This document shows positions 50,183-59,999 of a stretch of DNA of 64,000 nt, piece after piece. The position numbers and the translations under genes are program-made. Origin of the DNA: Kalmanozyma brasiliensis GHG001 (taxonomy: Eukaryota; Basidiomycota; Ustilaginomycetes; Ustilaginales); contig NW_015961992.1 in assembly GCF_000497045.1 (NCBI RefSeq), positions 312,259 to 376,258 of the forward strand, written 5' to 3'. The notes beneath the pieces were generated by a model that was given only the letters and a program-made list of their open reading frames with translations, was not told where the DNA came from and searched no databases. Position 1 is the stretch's first letter; each line of letters begins with the position of its first letter.

Positions 50183-50940
50183 TCAAATCAGGCACAGTCC
50201 AACGGTGGTCAGCGCGGTAGCACCCATGACGACGTACGCGGTGGAATAAACGCCCTTGAGGGTCAACGCATAACCCCAGTCCCACGCGAGATGGCGCAGA
50301 CCGTTGAAGCTGTGGAAGCTAAACGCCAGCGCCAAGGGGATTTTGACGGCCGTCTTGAACCACACGGGCAGCGTGGCGACAAAGTCGGTGATCGAACCGC
50401 TGGACAGCGCCTCGGCAGAACCGAACAACGGGTAGCCTGCGTACGCTGCGAAGTAGGCGTACATCACTGTTTCGCGCAAAGCAGAGGGTCAGCATTCGTC
50501 CTGTCCGCTACGGTCCCCGCTCCCTCGGCTAGAGACAGAGGGCGGTGTGGACTCTCACGGTCCCGAAGAGAGTGTGTGGACTCTACGGTCCCAAAGAGAG
50601 AAAGAGAGAGAGTATAAAGAGAGCTAGTTGGGGGAAACTTACAAACGCTCAATCCGGTCCCCGTGATACGGTTGATAATGGACAGATACCAGGTGATCTG
50701 GGGCTGATAAATCGTAAAGTGGGGGCTGCTAGGACGCAAAGCGCGCTGCTGGTTGAGCAAGTCCAAGTTCTGTTGCTGGCTCAACTTGGTTGTCTGTGCG
50801 GCAGCGGCGAGGGGCTTGCTCGAGGAGGAGACGAAGCGAGCCGCGGGGAGGGTGCGAAGGGCGAACGAGGTGGGGAGGGTGGCGCGGAGGCCGACGCGCG
50901 ACACCGAGCGCAGCGTGAGCAGTGGTCGTGTAGCCAACAT
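50183..50940 (-). CDS. SDH3: Succinate dehydrogenase cytochrome b subunit (SDHC), one intron
   Basis: Exon 1 is 50940-50643 and exon 2 is 50466-50183. The 176-nt intron has donor GTAAGT and acceptor AACAG. T|TG across it gives Leu and a continuous [15 protein letters not shown], for 193 residues. Residues 1-45 form an Arg/Ser/Ala presequence. The family blocks [20 protein letters not shown] and [14 protein letters not shown] (the H-x-x-N-G-x-R-H signature) are present, as are three membrane helices. It anchors complex II in the inner membrane and helps bind ubiquinone and heme b. The intron contains a tandem duplication described separately. Confidence 0.95.
50545..50601. repeat. Imperfect tandem duplication within the SDH3 intron
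   Basis: Two adjacent copies of 29 and 28 bases, each starting GTGTGGACTCT and containing ACGGTCCC, differing by one indel and a few substitutions. An AG-rich tract follows at 50592-50624. Confidence 0.85.
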
Positions 50941-51693
50941 TGTTGCGAGATGGGAGATGATGGTGTGAGAAAGATCGAGGTGTGTGATTCCTAGCGAAAA
51001 GAGTGGAAAGCGCGGGGTCACAGGCCCTGGCGCGCGGAAAAGATCGGCTCTACGCAACCACGCTCGAAAACCTGGCTCAACCACAACTCCCACCCGAAGC
51101 GTCCGATTACCAATCCGCCCACCGTCTCGCCTCGCGCTTTGAGAAATTTTATCGCACGACAAAATGCACTTCTCCTACACCAGTATACGAAGGTCAAACC
51201 TAGGATTCCCGCGTGATCTCTCACCGCAGACTCGGTCGATACCGTGCTCTTCTCAGATCGAACGGAGTGGCATGCTTGCAGTTCAATGGCTGCGGATATC
51301 GACTTCACATTGGAAAGACACCGTGTTCTTCGAGAGCGATGTGATGTGGTGGGTGGAAGACGCGAGGTTGGACGAGCTGGAAAGGGTGCTTCTGCACAAA
51401 CCTGGTCAGCCAGTCGAACCCTGTAGTGCCTACGCAGGGCATCACAAGCAGTCAATCACAGCACGGACTTTCGAACCACACTGCATCTGAGATAATGATC
51501 GCGAATTGACATTGAACGGCTGCGCAAACAGACGAAGCAAAACAGAGCAACATCGCCGACAGCAACAGAGAGCGAGAATTTGGAAGTTCGACGATGAACG
51601 ACAACAGTAGAGAAGCCCCGGGTATCTTATGAAAGGGGTTTGGAAGGGGCTTGCCTGCATGTCGTGTTGCATCCTAGCCAAAAAGGAACGCGC
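50941..51693. other. Intergenic region containing a decayed 5S copy
   Basis: 753 bases between the SDH3 start and the stop of the Ala-rich gene. The only recognisable item is the 5S-derived sequence at 51190-51297. Confidence 0.55.
51190..51297 (-). pseudogene. Degenerate 5S rRNA copy
   Basis: On the minus strand this ~108-nt sequence is collinear with the 5S gene at 5814-5931. Shared blocks are the ATC-GC-GCCAT start, CCG-TCGATCTG, GGTATCG, CTGCGGTG and CACGCGGGAATCCTAGGT. It lacks about 10 nt in three deletions, including part of the internal control region. The 3' arm of helix I is lost (TTTGACC in place of GCTGCAG), and many substitutions are transitions. No T-run terminator follows at the expected place. 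It is therefore probably not a functional 5S gene. Confidence 0.82.
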
Positions 51694-52863
51694 TCAACGA
51701 CCACCGTGGATCTGGGCGGCGGTGCGGGACCTAGCCTGGTCGTTGATGGTCTTCTGGCTCCTAAGCTCATCAATGCGCTTCTTGGCCTCCTCGTAGCCCG
51801 AGCGCGTGCCCTCGGTGTGGCGCTTCTTGATGTCCAGCTCCTCGACGGCCTTGGCCAGATCGGCGGCGGTCTTTTCGTGCTCAGCCTTGGCCCTGCTGAG
51901 CGACTTGCTCGCCTTGTGCTCGTACGTCTGCGCCTTGGTGTGACGCTTGATGGCCTGCTGCTCGGCATCGCGCGATTTGCGGAAGAGCTTCTCGGAAGCC
52001 TGGGCCTCCTTGATGGCGCGCTTGAGCGACTTGGCCTCGTCCTTGGCCTCCTTCTTCATGAGCTTGTCCATCTTCTTGATGTCCTTGGGGCTCATCGCCG
52101 AGGTAGGGGCCTGAGCAGCGGCGCTGGTGGAACCCTTTCCAGCGGCAGCACCAGCAGCAACACCAGCGGCACCGGCGGCCGCAGCGGGAGCCACAGAGTG
52201 GTGCTCCTGAGGAGGCTGCTGGAGCTCCTGCTGCTGCTCAGGGCTGACGATGCTACCAGGCTCAATACCGGACGAGGCAGGGGCCTGCTGAGCGCTCAGA
52301 GCGCTGCCGGGGGCGGTACCAGCGGGCGAGCCGGCACCTACACCAGCGAAACCGCCGGCGGGGGCGGCGGTGTTGATGTGCGAGACCTCACGAGCGTGGT
52401 CACTGGGCTGGACAGGCTGAATGGGAGTGGTCTGAGGCTGAATCAAGCCAGGAGCAGCGGCCTCACCAGTAGGGGCAGCAGCAGCGGCAGGGACAGCAGC
52501 AGCGGCGGGGGCAGCAGCAGCGGCGGGGGCAGCAGCAGCGGCAGGGACCGGGGCAGTGGTCTCTCCTCCAGAAACGACACCCGTGGCGATCGAAGGGTCG
52601 GCCTGGTGAGGCACATGCTGAGCACCGACACCAGCGCTCAGAGCGGAGGCCTCGGCGGCATGGCCAGCGGGGTGGCTGTCCACATAGGGCGTGGTGACCG
52701 AGGGGTCCAGAGGAGCGGCCGCAGCACCATTGCCGAGGATGGCAGAGCCGTTGGCATCACCGTTTGCGACGGGGATGGCGCCGTTGGTGCCGTCGGCGGC
52801 AGGAGCGTGCACCGCTTTGATCTCGGCGACGAGGATGGAACCGTTGCGAGCGAGATCGGTCAT
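51694..52863 (-). CDS. Ala-rich protein with charged C-terminal helix, possibly Ncp1-like DNA-binding protein
   Basis: 389 residues, single exon, start MTDLARNGSILVAEIKAV. The middle is Ala/Pro/Gly/Gln-rich and probably disordered, including a hexapeptide repeat APAAAA. The last ~130 residues (MSPKDIKKMDKLMKKEAKDE onwards) are Lys/Glu/Ala-rich and predicted to form a long helix or coiled coil. The composition and the C-terminal helix recall basidiomycete proteins annotated as DNA-binding protein Ncp1. That resemblance is weak and from memory. The strong codon bias suggests high expression. Function is not established from sequence. Confidence 0.75.
   Translation of the reverse strand: MTDLARNGSILVAEIKAVHAPAADGTNGAIPVANGDANGSAILGNGAAAAPLDPSVTTPYVDSHPAGHAAEASALSAGVGAQHVPHQADPSIATGVVSGGETTAPVPAAAAAPAAAAAPAAAAVPAAAAAPTGEAAAPGLIQPQTTPIQPVQPSDHAREVSHINTAAPAGGFAGVGAGSPAGTAPGSALSAQQAPASSGIEPGSIVSPEQQQELQQPPQEHHSVAPAAAAGAAGVAAGAAAGKGSTSAAAQAPTSAMSPKDIKKMDKLMKKEAKDEAKSLKRAIKEAQASEKLFRKSRDAEQQAIKRHTKAQTYEHKASKSLSRAKAEHEKTAADLAKAVEELDIKKRHTEGTRSGYEEAKKRIDELRSQKTINDQARSRTAAQIHGGR
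52475..52546. repeat. Four-copy 18-bp minisatellite in the Ala-rich gene
   Basis: Four consecutive 18-bp units (GCAGCAGCAGCGGCRGGG type on the plus strand, first base G or A), in frame with the coding sequence and encoding Ala-Pro hexapeptides. Units start at 52475, 52493, 52511 and 52529. Confidence 0.9.
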
Positions 52864-54014
52864 GATTATGGGGATATGATGGTATCAAAGAGACAGAAAG
52901 GGTATGTGGTCGACGAGGGTATATGGTAGTCGAGCCGGGTCTATAAGAAGGGCTTGATGTTGCAGATGGACTGATGGATGGATGTAGTTGCAGGGTAAGA
53001 CTGAAAGCACAGCAGATGTCAACTTTGACCGTTTCGGCGTAGGGCAATGCTGTGGGCAGAAAGTGCGGCTTGCGGATGGATTCGAGGCCAAGCCAGCTGG
53101 GGCTGAGATCTTTCGACTGCAGGATGGAAGCCCGTCGAATGCGCTCATCAGGCATGCGGTCTGGAGGCCAAAAAGACAGAGGCAGCCAAGGCCAAGCCAT
53201 AAGTCGGCTGACGGGCGTGGGCGCTGGCGGTGATTCAACTGCATAAGGCAGCAAGCTGCAGAGGTCATCCGTCCGTCCTGCCGCCAAGCGAGCAAGCGAG
53301 CCAGACGAAAAACGTCACAGCAAAGCTAAACAACAGGCTCCGACTCAGCTCAGCTTCAACAGCCCAACGGACGGCACACCTAAATTTGGACTGCCGTTCT
53401 GCTGTTATGAGAGTGGAAGCGGTTTGCAGCGGCAGTTGCCCTTGGCTCATTTGCCGCCAAAGCAGGCTGACGTAGAAAGATCTGCCGACTGCAGCTGTGC
53501 AGCAAATTCAATTTCGCGAGTTGAAAGTTCGCACCTCCATCTAGCGACGTCGTGAAATCAAGACGGCTTAGCGCTTCTCCGCTTCGGTCTCCCTAGTCGA
53601 GCTTACCCCGACTGTCTGGTGGTTGAGGCCGTGTCGCAGATGCGGTAGATCTACTCATGAGCCGATCGCAAGTACGGCTGGCAGGTCGGTCCGACGGTTC
53701 GTTCGACGGTTCAACCCATCTGCATCTCGCTCATGCACGGAAGGTCGAGCGTCTGCATCATCAAGGCTAAAACTAGCCAAGGGCTCGGGAACAACGCTGG
53801 CGAGCAGAGAAAGCAACGTCTGTTCGTCAAAGGCAACCGCTGTTCTTCCTGCTTTTCATGCAGCTAACAGCAACGAGCCAACCCCCGTGTATCAGTGTGT
53901 GTCTCACCGGGCCCTCACGCCGCACACGAGATTGTTGCTATCCGGTAATCTCCCCTAAATCCATTGATACATATCCGGAAATCATACAAGTCAGAAGTCT
54001 ATGCTACACCGTGC
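52864..54014. other. Intergenic region
   Basis: 1.15 kb upstream of the Ala-rich gene and downstream of MIP1, both on the minus strand. No gene, RNA or repeat is recognised. A promoter for the Ala-rich gene must lie at its left end. Confidence 0.5.
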
Positions 54015-57000
54015 TCAGGGACCTTCGTCCGCAGCATCTCCATCCTTCCATCTTTGCATTGCCGCAGCATACTTGCGAGCCAGGTGCACTCTCTTCTTGG
54101 CGCGTCTCGCCCTCTGAGCCATGACGAGCGTCTTGGTGTCAAACATCATCATGCTTCGCGCGTGATCGCGCTCGAAGCCTTCCTGAATGCTTCGCTGCTG
54201 CTCCCTCAATCCCACCTCAAATCCTTCCGCGTCGTTGCTGGCCTTCGATGCGCCTCGCTTGCCCTCGTAGAGCTTTTGTACAAAGGCACCCTCCATGCGT
54301 TGAGCAGTGAGCATCTCGTTGACCTCCATCTGTCGCTCTGACCTCCGCAGCCTTGCCACCCGTCGGCGGTAGATCATCATGCTCACCACCGTGGGCTGCA
54401 CCGGCTTGTAGCGCGGCAGAGGTCGGTTGAACAGCGTCGGCGGCAACAGCGCTCCAGAGTGATGCGGGATGCGCACAGGGTACTTGTGCTCGTGCACCTT
54501 CTGCGCCCAGAACTCGTTCCACGATCGTCGGTGGTTTCGCTGCGCCAGAGCTTCTTCTCGCGTACGAAGCATGGAGAGAGCTGTTTTGTCCCCGCCTTGA
54601 GCGAGCTGCATCGTGTGCAAGAGCTCGCGTGCGTCCGCAACGAGCCCGGACACCTTTACTGGTGACGTCAAAGGCCTCATATTGCGCACAATGCGTTTGA
54701 TCTCCTGCTTCAGCTCGGGGCATGAGCCGGGACATTGCTGCAGGAGCGGGCGGTAGAGCTGCCACAGCACCAGCTGACGATGCGATGCTTCGCGGAAGAA
54801 CGGCACTCGGCTCTTGACCGGACGTCGTGGAAAGAAGGCAGCCAAAGAGAGCGCGTCAAATGTCGCCTCAGAGTGCTCGGCAGCGACTTCACTCGTTGAC
54901 TGCCTTGATGCTGGTTGCGTGGAGATTGAGCTGGTGCAGAATCCTACCTTGGACGGCACCGCATGCGTCGATGGCATTGACGGACGTGTCCCTCTCCTCG
55001 AGGCAGCCGCGGACGTTGTGGCAGCAGAGCTGCGACGTCGGCGTACAGGTTTCGAGGCTGCAGCTTCCTCTGCGCACGTCTGAATCCACGAATCTTCGTC
55101 GAACGGATTAGATCGGGCCGCAGCGCTTCCCGACTTTGTGGAAGCGAAAGCAAGATTTTGGCCAGCCTCGCCGGCCGTCGACGTGCGTGGTGTTGGGCGC
55201 GGGCTGCGCACTGGAGGCGCGGGAGCATCGGCAGGTCGCTCTGTCATCTTTGCGCGTGCTTCTAGAGCCCTAATCTCCGCCAGCTCCTTCGAGGCTTGAG
55301 CTTGCAAGAAGTAGAGACCTCGTTCGCCGAGAGAGCGGTGGACCTGCTGAGAAGGGACATACTCAGGCAACTCGCTAGCACCCGCATTGACGTTCCCATG
55401 ACTGTCCTGAGTGTTCTTGCCGCCATCCTTGTACAGCGAATTGTTCGTGTGCTTCAGGATCTGCTCGATGTCCAGCGCAACGCCGACCGGTATGGCCTCC
55501 GGATGAGAGGGCGTGACACACGGATCATCCGCCTCCTTGCGCAGAACCTTGTCGATGTCCACCTGCGCAAAGAATGCACATCCGAGCGGCAAGTCATCCA
55601 TCTGCAGCTTGAACGCAAACATGGCTCGAGTCCAGATGTTGGCGACCTGTAGAGCCAGTGCGGCTCTGTACTTGTCTTCGTCCTTGACCAAGTACCGCAC
55701 CTCATCGTGCACCGACAGCATGAATCTAGCCTCGATGTCGTACCTCTTCGTGAGCCACTCCATCGCGGTGATCAGCAGATGCAGGTAGTCGACACCGCTG
55801 CTTTGCACGACCCAATTGATTCGACTTGGCATGTATTCTTCCGACAGACGGCCGTTGCCGAAGTCGACTTTGCCCAGGAACTTCTTCGTCAGCGCGTTCG
55901 TCACACCGCAATCGAGCGCGGGCGTCTTGGGATTGTCCGACAGCGCGATGCTCTCGAGCTTGTTGAAGACGTAGCTCTCCGTGCCGCCGAACCAGAACTT
56001 GGCGCCGAAGAGTTCGTCCGAGTGCGTGTTCTGACCCTTGGTGGCCATATAGAGCTCCTTGGCCTTTTGCGTTGCTTCGTCGTTGCTGACGCTTGGGTTT
56101 GCTTTCAGTAGCAGATGCGTGGCGTGCTTGATGCCGGCACCATAGATGCGCGAATAGTTGAAGACTTTGGCTTGATTACGGCTCGTGCCGAGGATCGAAG
56201 CTGTCTTGGAATGCAAGTCGGTGCCGAGCGCCTTGGTGCCTTCGAGTGTCATCCAACCCACCGCAGTAGCACCGTGAATGCCAAATTGGGCATCTCCCAT
56301 TACACTACAAATCCAGAGCTCCTCCGAGTCGACATCGGCGCCGACAAGACTGTAGCCCGGAGGCGCTTTGACCATCGCTTTGAGTTCGGAGCCAACGCGG
56401 TTCTTCTTGGCGTTGCTCGCGGTGAGCCAGGTGTTCTCAATGGCGCGGCGTGTCACCGTGCCCATGCTAACGACCTGCGGCAGAATCAGCCCTTTGGCGC
56501 GATTCGCTTCGCCTTCCTTGTCTTGACGAGCTCCGGATGCACCGCTCGGGTAGATCATCGCGGTGCCGGCTTGACCATCCCAGACCACCATCTGTTTGTG
56601 AACACGGTCACGGACAGCGATCCAGTAGCTGCACTGTGCGTTGAGATCCAAAGCCGTCTTGGCCGCCGTACGACCGACTTCGTCTGGATGCTGACTCGCC
56701 AGCGTGCCATCCTCAAAGTAGGCGATGAAGGACTTGGCAAAGGGGCTGCCGACGTTGGCGCCCTCGCCTTCACTGTGCGGCACCTTGTAGAAGGTCGACG
56801 TGCCAAAGGCTTTCACATCGAGAGCAGAAGCGTTCTTGTCGCCCTTCGCAGGGCCCTTGCTCTTGCCTTTGCCCTTCTTCGATTTGCCGAATTTGCCTTC
56901 TATGGGTGCCGCCAGATGCTGCAGCAGGCCGTCCGCAGCCATACCAAATGCGAGCGGCGTCTGGCGAGTGGCGAGTTCAGGTTGATCGGAAGGGTCGTGG

Positions 57001-59714
57001 CGGAACACCCATCCATGCTGTCGGCTGCGATAGAGGGGGCAGCCTCTCCATGAGATTTTGAGCAAGATGGGCGCAATGGCGGAACGGATGGTGACCTGTA
57101 GCTCTCCAGTCGCGCTCTTGTACAGGTCCCAATACCACTTTGGCCACCAGGCGGGCTCGATCATCGCATCTGTAGCCTCGCCGACGGCGGTCGCATCCTC
57201 GCTGTTGCCGCGCAGAGCAGTCACCTCTTCGAGTCGAAGATCTTTGAGAGACCAGTCCAGCTGCGCGAGCTGTGCATCGGCCTGCGCGTGTTCGTCCGTG
57301 AGTTGCTTGACTGCGTCAGCCAGCGCGCGCAGCTGCGCATTCATGTCAAAGGATGAAGTTGACTCGCCGGTGGTGATGGCGGACAGAATCGCGGATCCGA
57401 TGGGACCTGCATCGCTTGACATCTTGCTGCCGTACTTCTTGAGAGCTGTTGCGGCGAAGAGATTGCTACCGACCAGACCTGTCCCGTCCTCGAGCATCCA
57501 GCTCCTGCCTTCAGATCGCAGAACAGCTTTGCCGTCGATGCGCAGTCGCAGCAGCTGCTGTGCTATGATGCTTTTCGGCGAGAATCCATCTTTGGTCTTG
57601 TTCCGGATGACGCCGTCGCGGTACCAAGCAGGCACCGCGAAGTCGGAAGGAGGTGATGCCACACCTTCTCCATCCGCCGCTTTGGCCTTCTTGGGCTTCT
57701 TTGGCGTCCAGTCGAGTTGCGAGAACCACGGATCGTCCTCCCACCAAGCTCGTTGTCGTGGGGGGTCTGGGAAGACAGGCTCGCTGTGTTCCGGATCTGT
57801 GATTAGCTGTCGCTCTTCGGCAATCTTGGCTGCGAGACTCCAAGGCACGTTCTCGGTGCCGTCGTCGCGCAGCTTTTCGGCAAGGTCGACGAGGCACCTC
57901 TGGACTTCGTCGTTGATGCGGTTGAATTGCTCGTCGCATCGTCGCTGGTAGTCGATCCATTCGTCATCGACGGGCAGGAAGGTAGAGCCGAGACCGAAGA
58001 CACCGGCCATCGTAGCTGGATGCGGGCAGCGAGCAACAAAGTCAGGCCAGGTGCGGCGGAAGATCTCGTGGGTCACAACCACATCGGAGGCACAGTAGGT
58101 GAGAAGATGCTGAGCATCGGCGAGGATCTCTTCTCTCGATGTGCCGTCGACGAAGACATCTCGAGCTGATTTCGACACCTTCATTGGGATGCGATGAAGG
58201 CGAGCGACATCGGCGAGCGAGTTCTTGGAAGTCTCCTCGAGCCATTGCGACTCGGTCGAGCTCGGTTGCGAAGCTCGGGAGGCGAGTCCACCGCTTTCGT
58301 CGTCGCTGAAAGGCATATCCAGTGACGACGATGTGACGCCGTCGGATTCATTGGCGATGCCATTACCGGTAGGGCTTGGAGCCGCTTGGACCGCATCGGC
58401 AGCAAGGCCTTCGAGCTTGAGACCTTCGAGCTGGTCGGAATCGTACTCGAGACCAGAAAGCGCATTCTCGATGGCTCGACGGGTCTCCTCCTTGAGCTCT
58501 GCCTGGTCGAGGAGCTTCTTGGCGCGCTTCTCGGCCTTAGCCTTGTTGTGCTTGATCCAAGCTGGACGTTGCGGAGACGAGATACCGCGTGTTGCTACGT
58601 GGAGGGACATGGTGTCGAGCCACCTTGTTGAGCCGAGGTCTAATGTGTACTCCTCGAGAGTTCTGGCTCGATCGTAGGAGACATTGTGACCGACAACGAG
58701 GCGTGCGCGATCGTGCTTGCCGCTGGGTCCGAGGGGGATGAGATGGTCCTTGCGCTCGTGGTCCTGGCCGCGCTGAAGCAGCCAAGGAGAAAGCCAGCTG
58801 TACCAGGCATTTGGGCCGGCAGCGGTTGCCATCACCGGGAAAGGTCCTTCCTGCACCATGGTTTCGACGTCGAAAACAAGCATGTCGTCCTCCTTGTCCG
58901 GATAAGGAACACCAACGCCAGGGCCAAGCGCTGAAGCTGAGCCGTCCTCTGATCGGAGGATGGAATACTTGGTCCATCCAGGCTCGATCGACCAGTTGAT
59001 TGGCTTCAGGTGTCCCGGCGTGCGGAGAGCGGGATCGAGCTTGAGCCATTCGCTGGCCTCGAAACGAAAGTCCTCGTCTTCGGCAGCAGCAGCCCCGCTC
59101 GATTCCGCATGATCAAGCTCCTCTGGTGGCTCCATCGGCTTCAGATCGGCCAACTTGTCCGCCATGCCCAGCCATGGCTGAGCCACTTGCCTCCCGAGGC
59201 TCCAAAAGTGCTCTGCGAGGTCCTTGCCTTGCAAGGGCGGAAGGTCGAAGGAAGTCTGTGGCAGTGTCGAAGCATCGGATGCTTTGAGAGCATGCTGGCT
59301 CAGATGATGGCGGCAGATGTTGAGTGCCTTGGGTGCTATTGGTGGGACCGGGTCCATGGTGTCTGGGAACAGTTGTTCGTGGAGCCTGCGAGGCAGCAGC
59401 TGGACTCCGACTTCATTGCGCGGGATGTCTGGTGGCTTCGAGGATGCTTTTGCTGATTTGCCTGGCTTGGAATCAGGTTGGGAGTCGTCAGCATTGTTGT
59501 TCGGTGGCGAGTGGTGTGGAAGATGCGGAGTCGAGGCCGGGAGGTCGACCGGGGTGGCTGCATTCCATCGCTTCTGTTGGTGTGGCAGATGCAACAATGG
59601 TGGTCCGTGGCGGAGTAGAGTCGATCGTCTGAGAGCCGCGACTGACTGCCTGGGGCCCCCTATCTGTAGGTTTGGAAGGCTCCTGCCCGCAAGCAGCAGC
59701 CTGGATGCCGACAT
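54015..59714 (-). CDS. MIP1: Mitochondrial DNA polymerase gamma with a ~500-residue C-terminal extension containing an LYR-like segment
   Basis: 1899 uninterrupted codons. Residues 1-55 form an Arg-rich presequence. Proofreading motifs: Exo I DVET (D282, E284), Exo II VVGHNVSYDRA near 341, and Exo III YCASDVVVTHEIF. Polymerase motif A is SLVGADVDSEELWICSVMGD with D1127. Motif B is the RNQAKVFNYSRIYGAG region near 1180, and motif C is MLSVHDEVRYLV at 1332-1343. It replicates and proofreads mitochondrial DNA. After ~1390 a disordered linker leads to HRQLVLWQLYRPLLQ with LYR at 1653-1655, then two basic helical blocks. Yeast Mip1 (1254 residues) has a shorter extension. The LYR-like part could be a fused LYR-family domain. 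The divergent neighbour is a WRAP53-like gene. Confidence 0.95.
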   Translation of the reverse strand: MSASRLLLAGRSLPNLQIGGPRQSVAALRRSTLLRHGPPLLHLPHQQKRWNAATPVDLPASTPHLPHHSPPNNNADDSQPDSKPGKSAKASSKPPDIPRNEVGVQLLPRRLHEQLFPDTMDPVPPIAPKALNICRHHLSQHALKASDASTLPQTSFDLPPLQGKDLAEHFWSLGRQVAQPWLGMADKLADLKPMEPPEELDHAESSGAAAAEDEDFRFEASEWLKLDPALRTPGHLKPINWSIEPGWTKYSILRSEDGSASALGPGVGVPYPDKEDDMLVFDVETMVQEGPFPVMATAAGPNAWYSWLSPWLLQRGQDHERKDHLIPLGPSGKHDRARLVVGHNVSYDRARTLEEYTLDLGSTRWLDTMSLHVATRGISSPQRPAWIKHNKAKAEKRAKKLLDQAELKEETRRAIENALSGLEYDSDQLEGLKLEGLAADAVQAAPSPTGNGIANESDGVTSSSLDMPFSDDESGGLASRASQPSSTESQWLEETSKNSLADVARLHRIPMKVSKSARDVFVDGTSREEILADAQHLLTYCASDVVVTHEIFRRTWPDFVARCPHPATMAGVFGLGSTFLPVDDEWIDYQRRCDEQFNRINDEVQRCLVDLAEKLRDDGTENVPWSLAAKIAEERQLITDPEHSEPVFPDPPRQRAWWEDDPWFSQLDWTPKKPKKAKAADGEGVASPPSDFAVPAWYRDGVIRNKTKDGFSPKSIIAQQLLRLRIDGKAVLRSEGRSWMLEDGTGLVGSNLFAATALKKYGSKMSSDAGPIGSAILSAITTGESTSSFDMNAQLRALADAVKQLTDEHAQADAQLAQLDWSLKDLRLEEVTALRGNSEDATAVGEATDAMIEPAWWPKWYWDLYKSATGELQVTIRSAIAPILLKISWRGCPLYRSRQHGWVFRHDPSDQPELATRQTPLAFGMAADGLLQHLAAPIEGKFGKSKKGKGKSKGPAKGDKNASALDVKAFGTSTFYKVPHSEGEGANVGSPFAKSFIAYFEDGTLASQHPDEVGRTAAKTALDLNAQCSYWIAVRDRVHKQMVVWDGQAGTAMIYPSGASGARQDKEGEANRAKGLILPQVVSMGTVTRRAIENTWLTASNAKKNRVGSELKAMVKAPPGYSLVGADVDSEELWICSVMGDAQFGIHGATAVGWMTLEGTKALGTDLHSKTASILGTSRNQAKVFNYSRIYGAGIKHATHLLLKANPSVSNDEATQKAKELYMATKGQNTHSDELFGAKFWFGGTESYVFNKLESIALSDNPKTPALDCGVTNALTKKFLGKVDFGNGRLSEEYMPSRINWVVQSSGVDYLHLLITAMEWLTKRYDIEARFMLSVHDEVRYLVKDEDKYRAALALQVANIWTRAMFAFKLQMDDLPLGCAFFAQVDIDKVLRKEADDPCVTPSHPEAIPVGVALDIEQILKHTNNSLYKDGGKNTQDSHGNVNAGASELPEYVPSQQVHRSLGERGLYFLQAQASKELAEIRALEARAKMTERPADAPAPPVRSPRPTPRTSTAGEAGQNLAFASTKSGSAAARSNPFDEDSWIQTCAEEAAASKPVRRRRSSAATTSAAASRRGTRPSMPSTHAVPSKVGFCTSSISTQPASRQSTSEVAAEHSEATFDALSLAAFFPRRPVKSRVPFFREASHRQLVLWQLYRPLLQQCPGSCPELKQEIKRIVRNMRPLTSPVKVSGLVADARELLHTMQLAQGGDKTALSMLRTREEALAQRNHRRSWNEFWAQKVHEHKYPVRIPHHSGALLPPTLFNRPLPRYKPVQPTVVSMMIYRRRVARLRRSERQMEVNEMLTAQRMEGAFVQKLYEGKRGASKASNDAEGFEVGLREQQRSIQEGFERDHARSMMMFDTKTLVMAQRARRAKKRVHLARKYAAAMQRWKDGDAADEGP

Positions 59715-59999
59715 CGTGCCAGCAAGACCGTTCTTATGTTGAGGCGGGCCTATGCTCGGATTCTTGATCCATCCTTACACGAGGAATAGTAGGAGCTCGT
59801 CATGCCGCCGGATGTCCCTTCTTGTAAGCAAGCTATGAGCTTGATGGCGACTTCGTTCCTCGCCTCCTTGATGCTGCGTGATCGCCGAGTAGCCAGAGTG
59901 ACGAGCATGAGAGAGTGAACTGAAGAAGGACGACGACGAGAAGCAGCAGAATCTCGACTTTCTCGCTGCGGACTGAGCGCCGGCTGCCGACTGCGGAAT
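59715..59999. promoter_or_regulatory. Short bidirectional promoter between MIP1 and the WRAP53-like gene
   Basis: 285 bases separate the two first ATGs. If the WRAP53-like protein starts at 60078 or 60147, the spacer grows to 363-432 bases. No TATA box is evident. Confidence 0.45.

Noticed and set aside
51400..51450. A second GGGTTCGACT on the minus strand, considered as a tRNA
   Set aside because: The flanking pentamers are not complementary and no A-box lies at the right distance.
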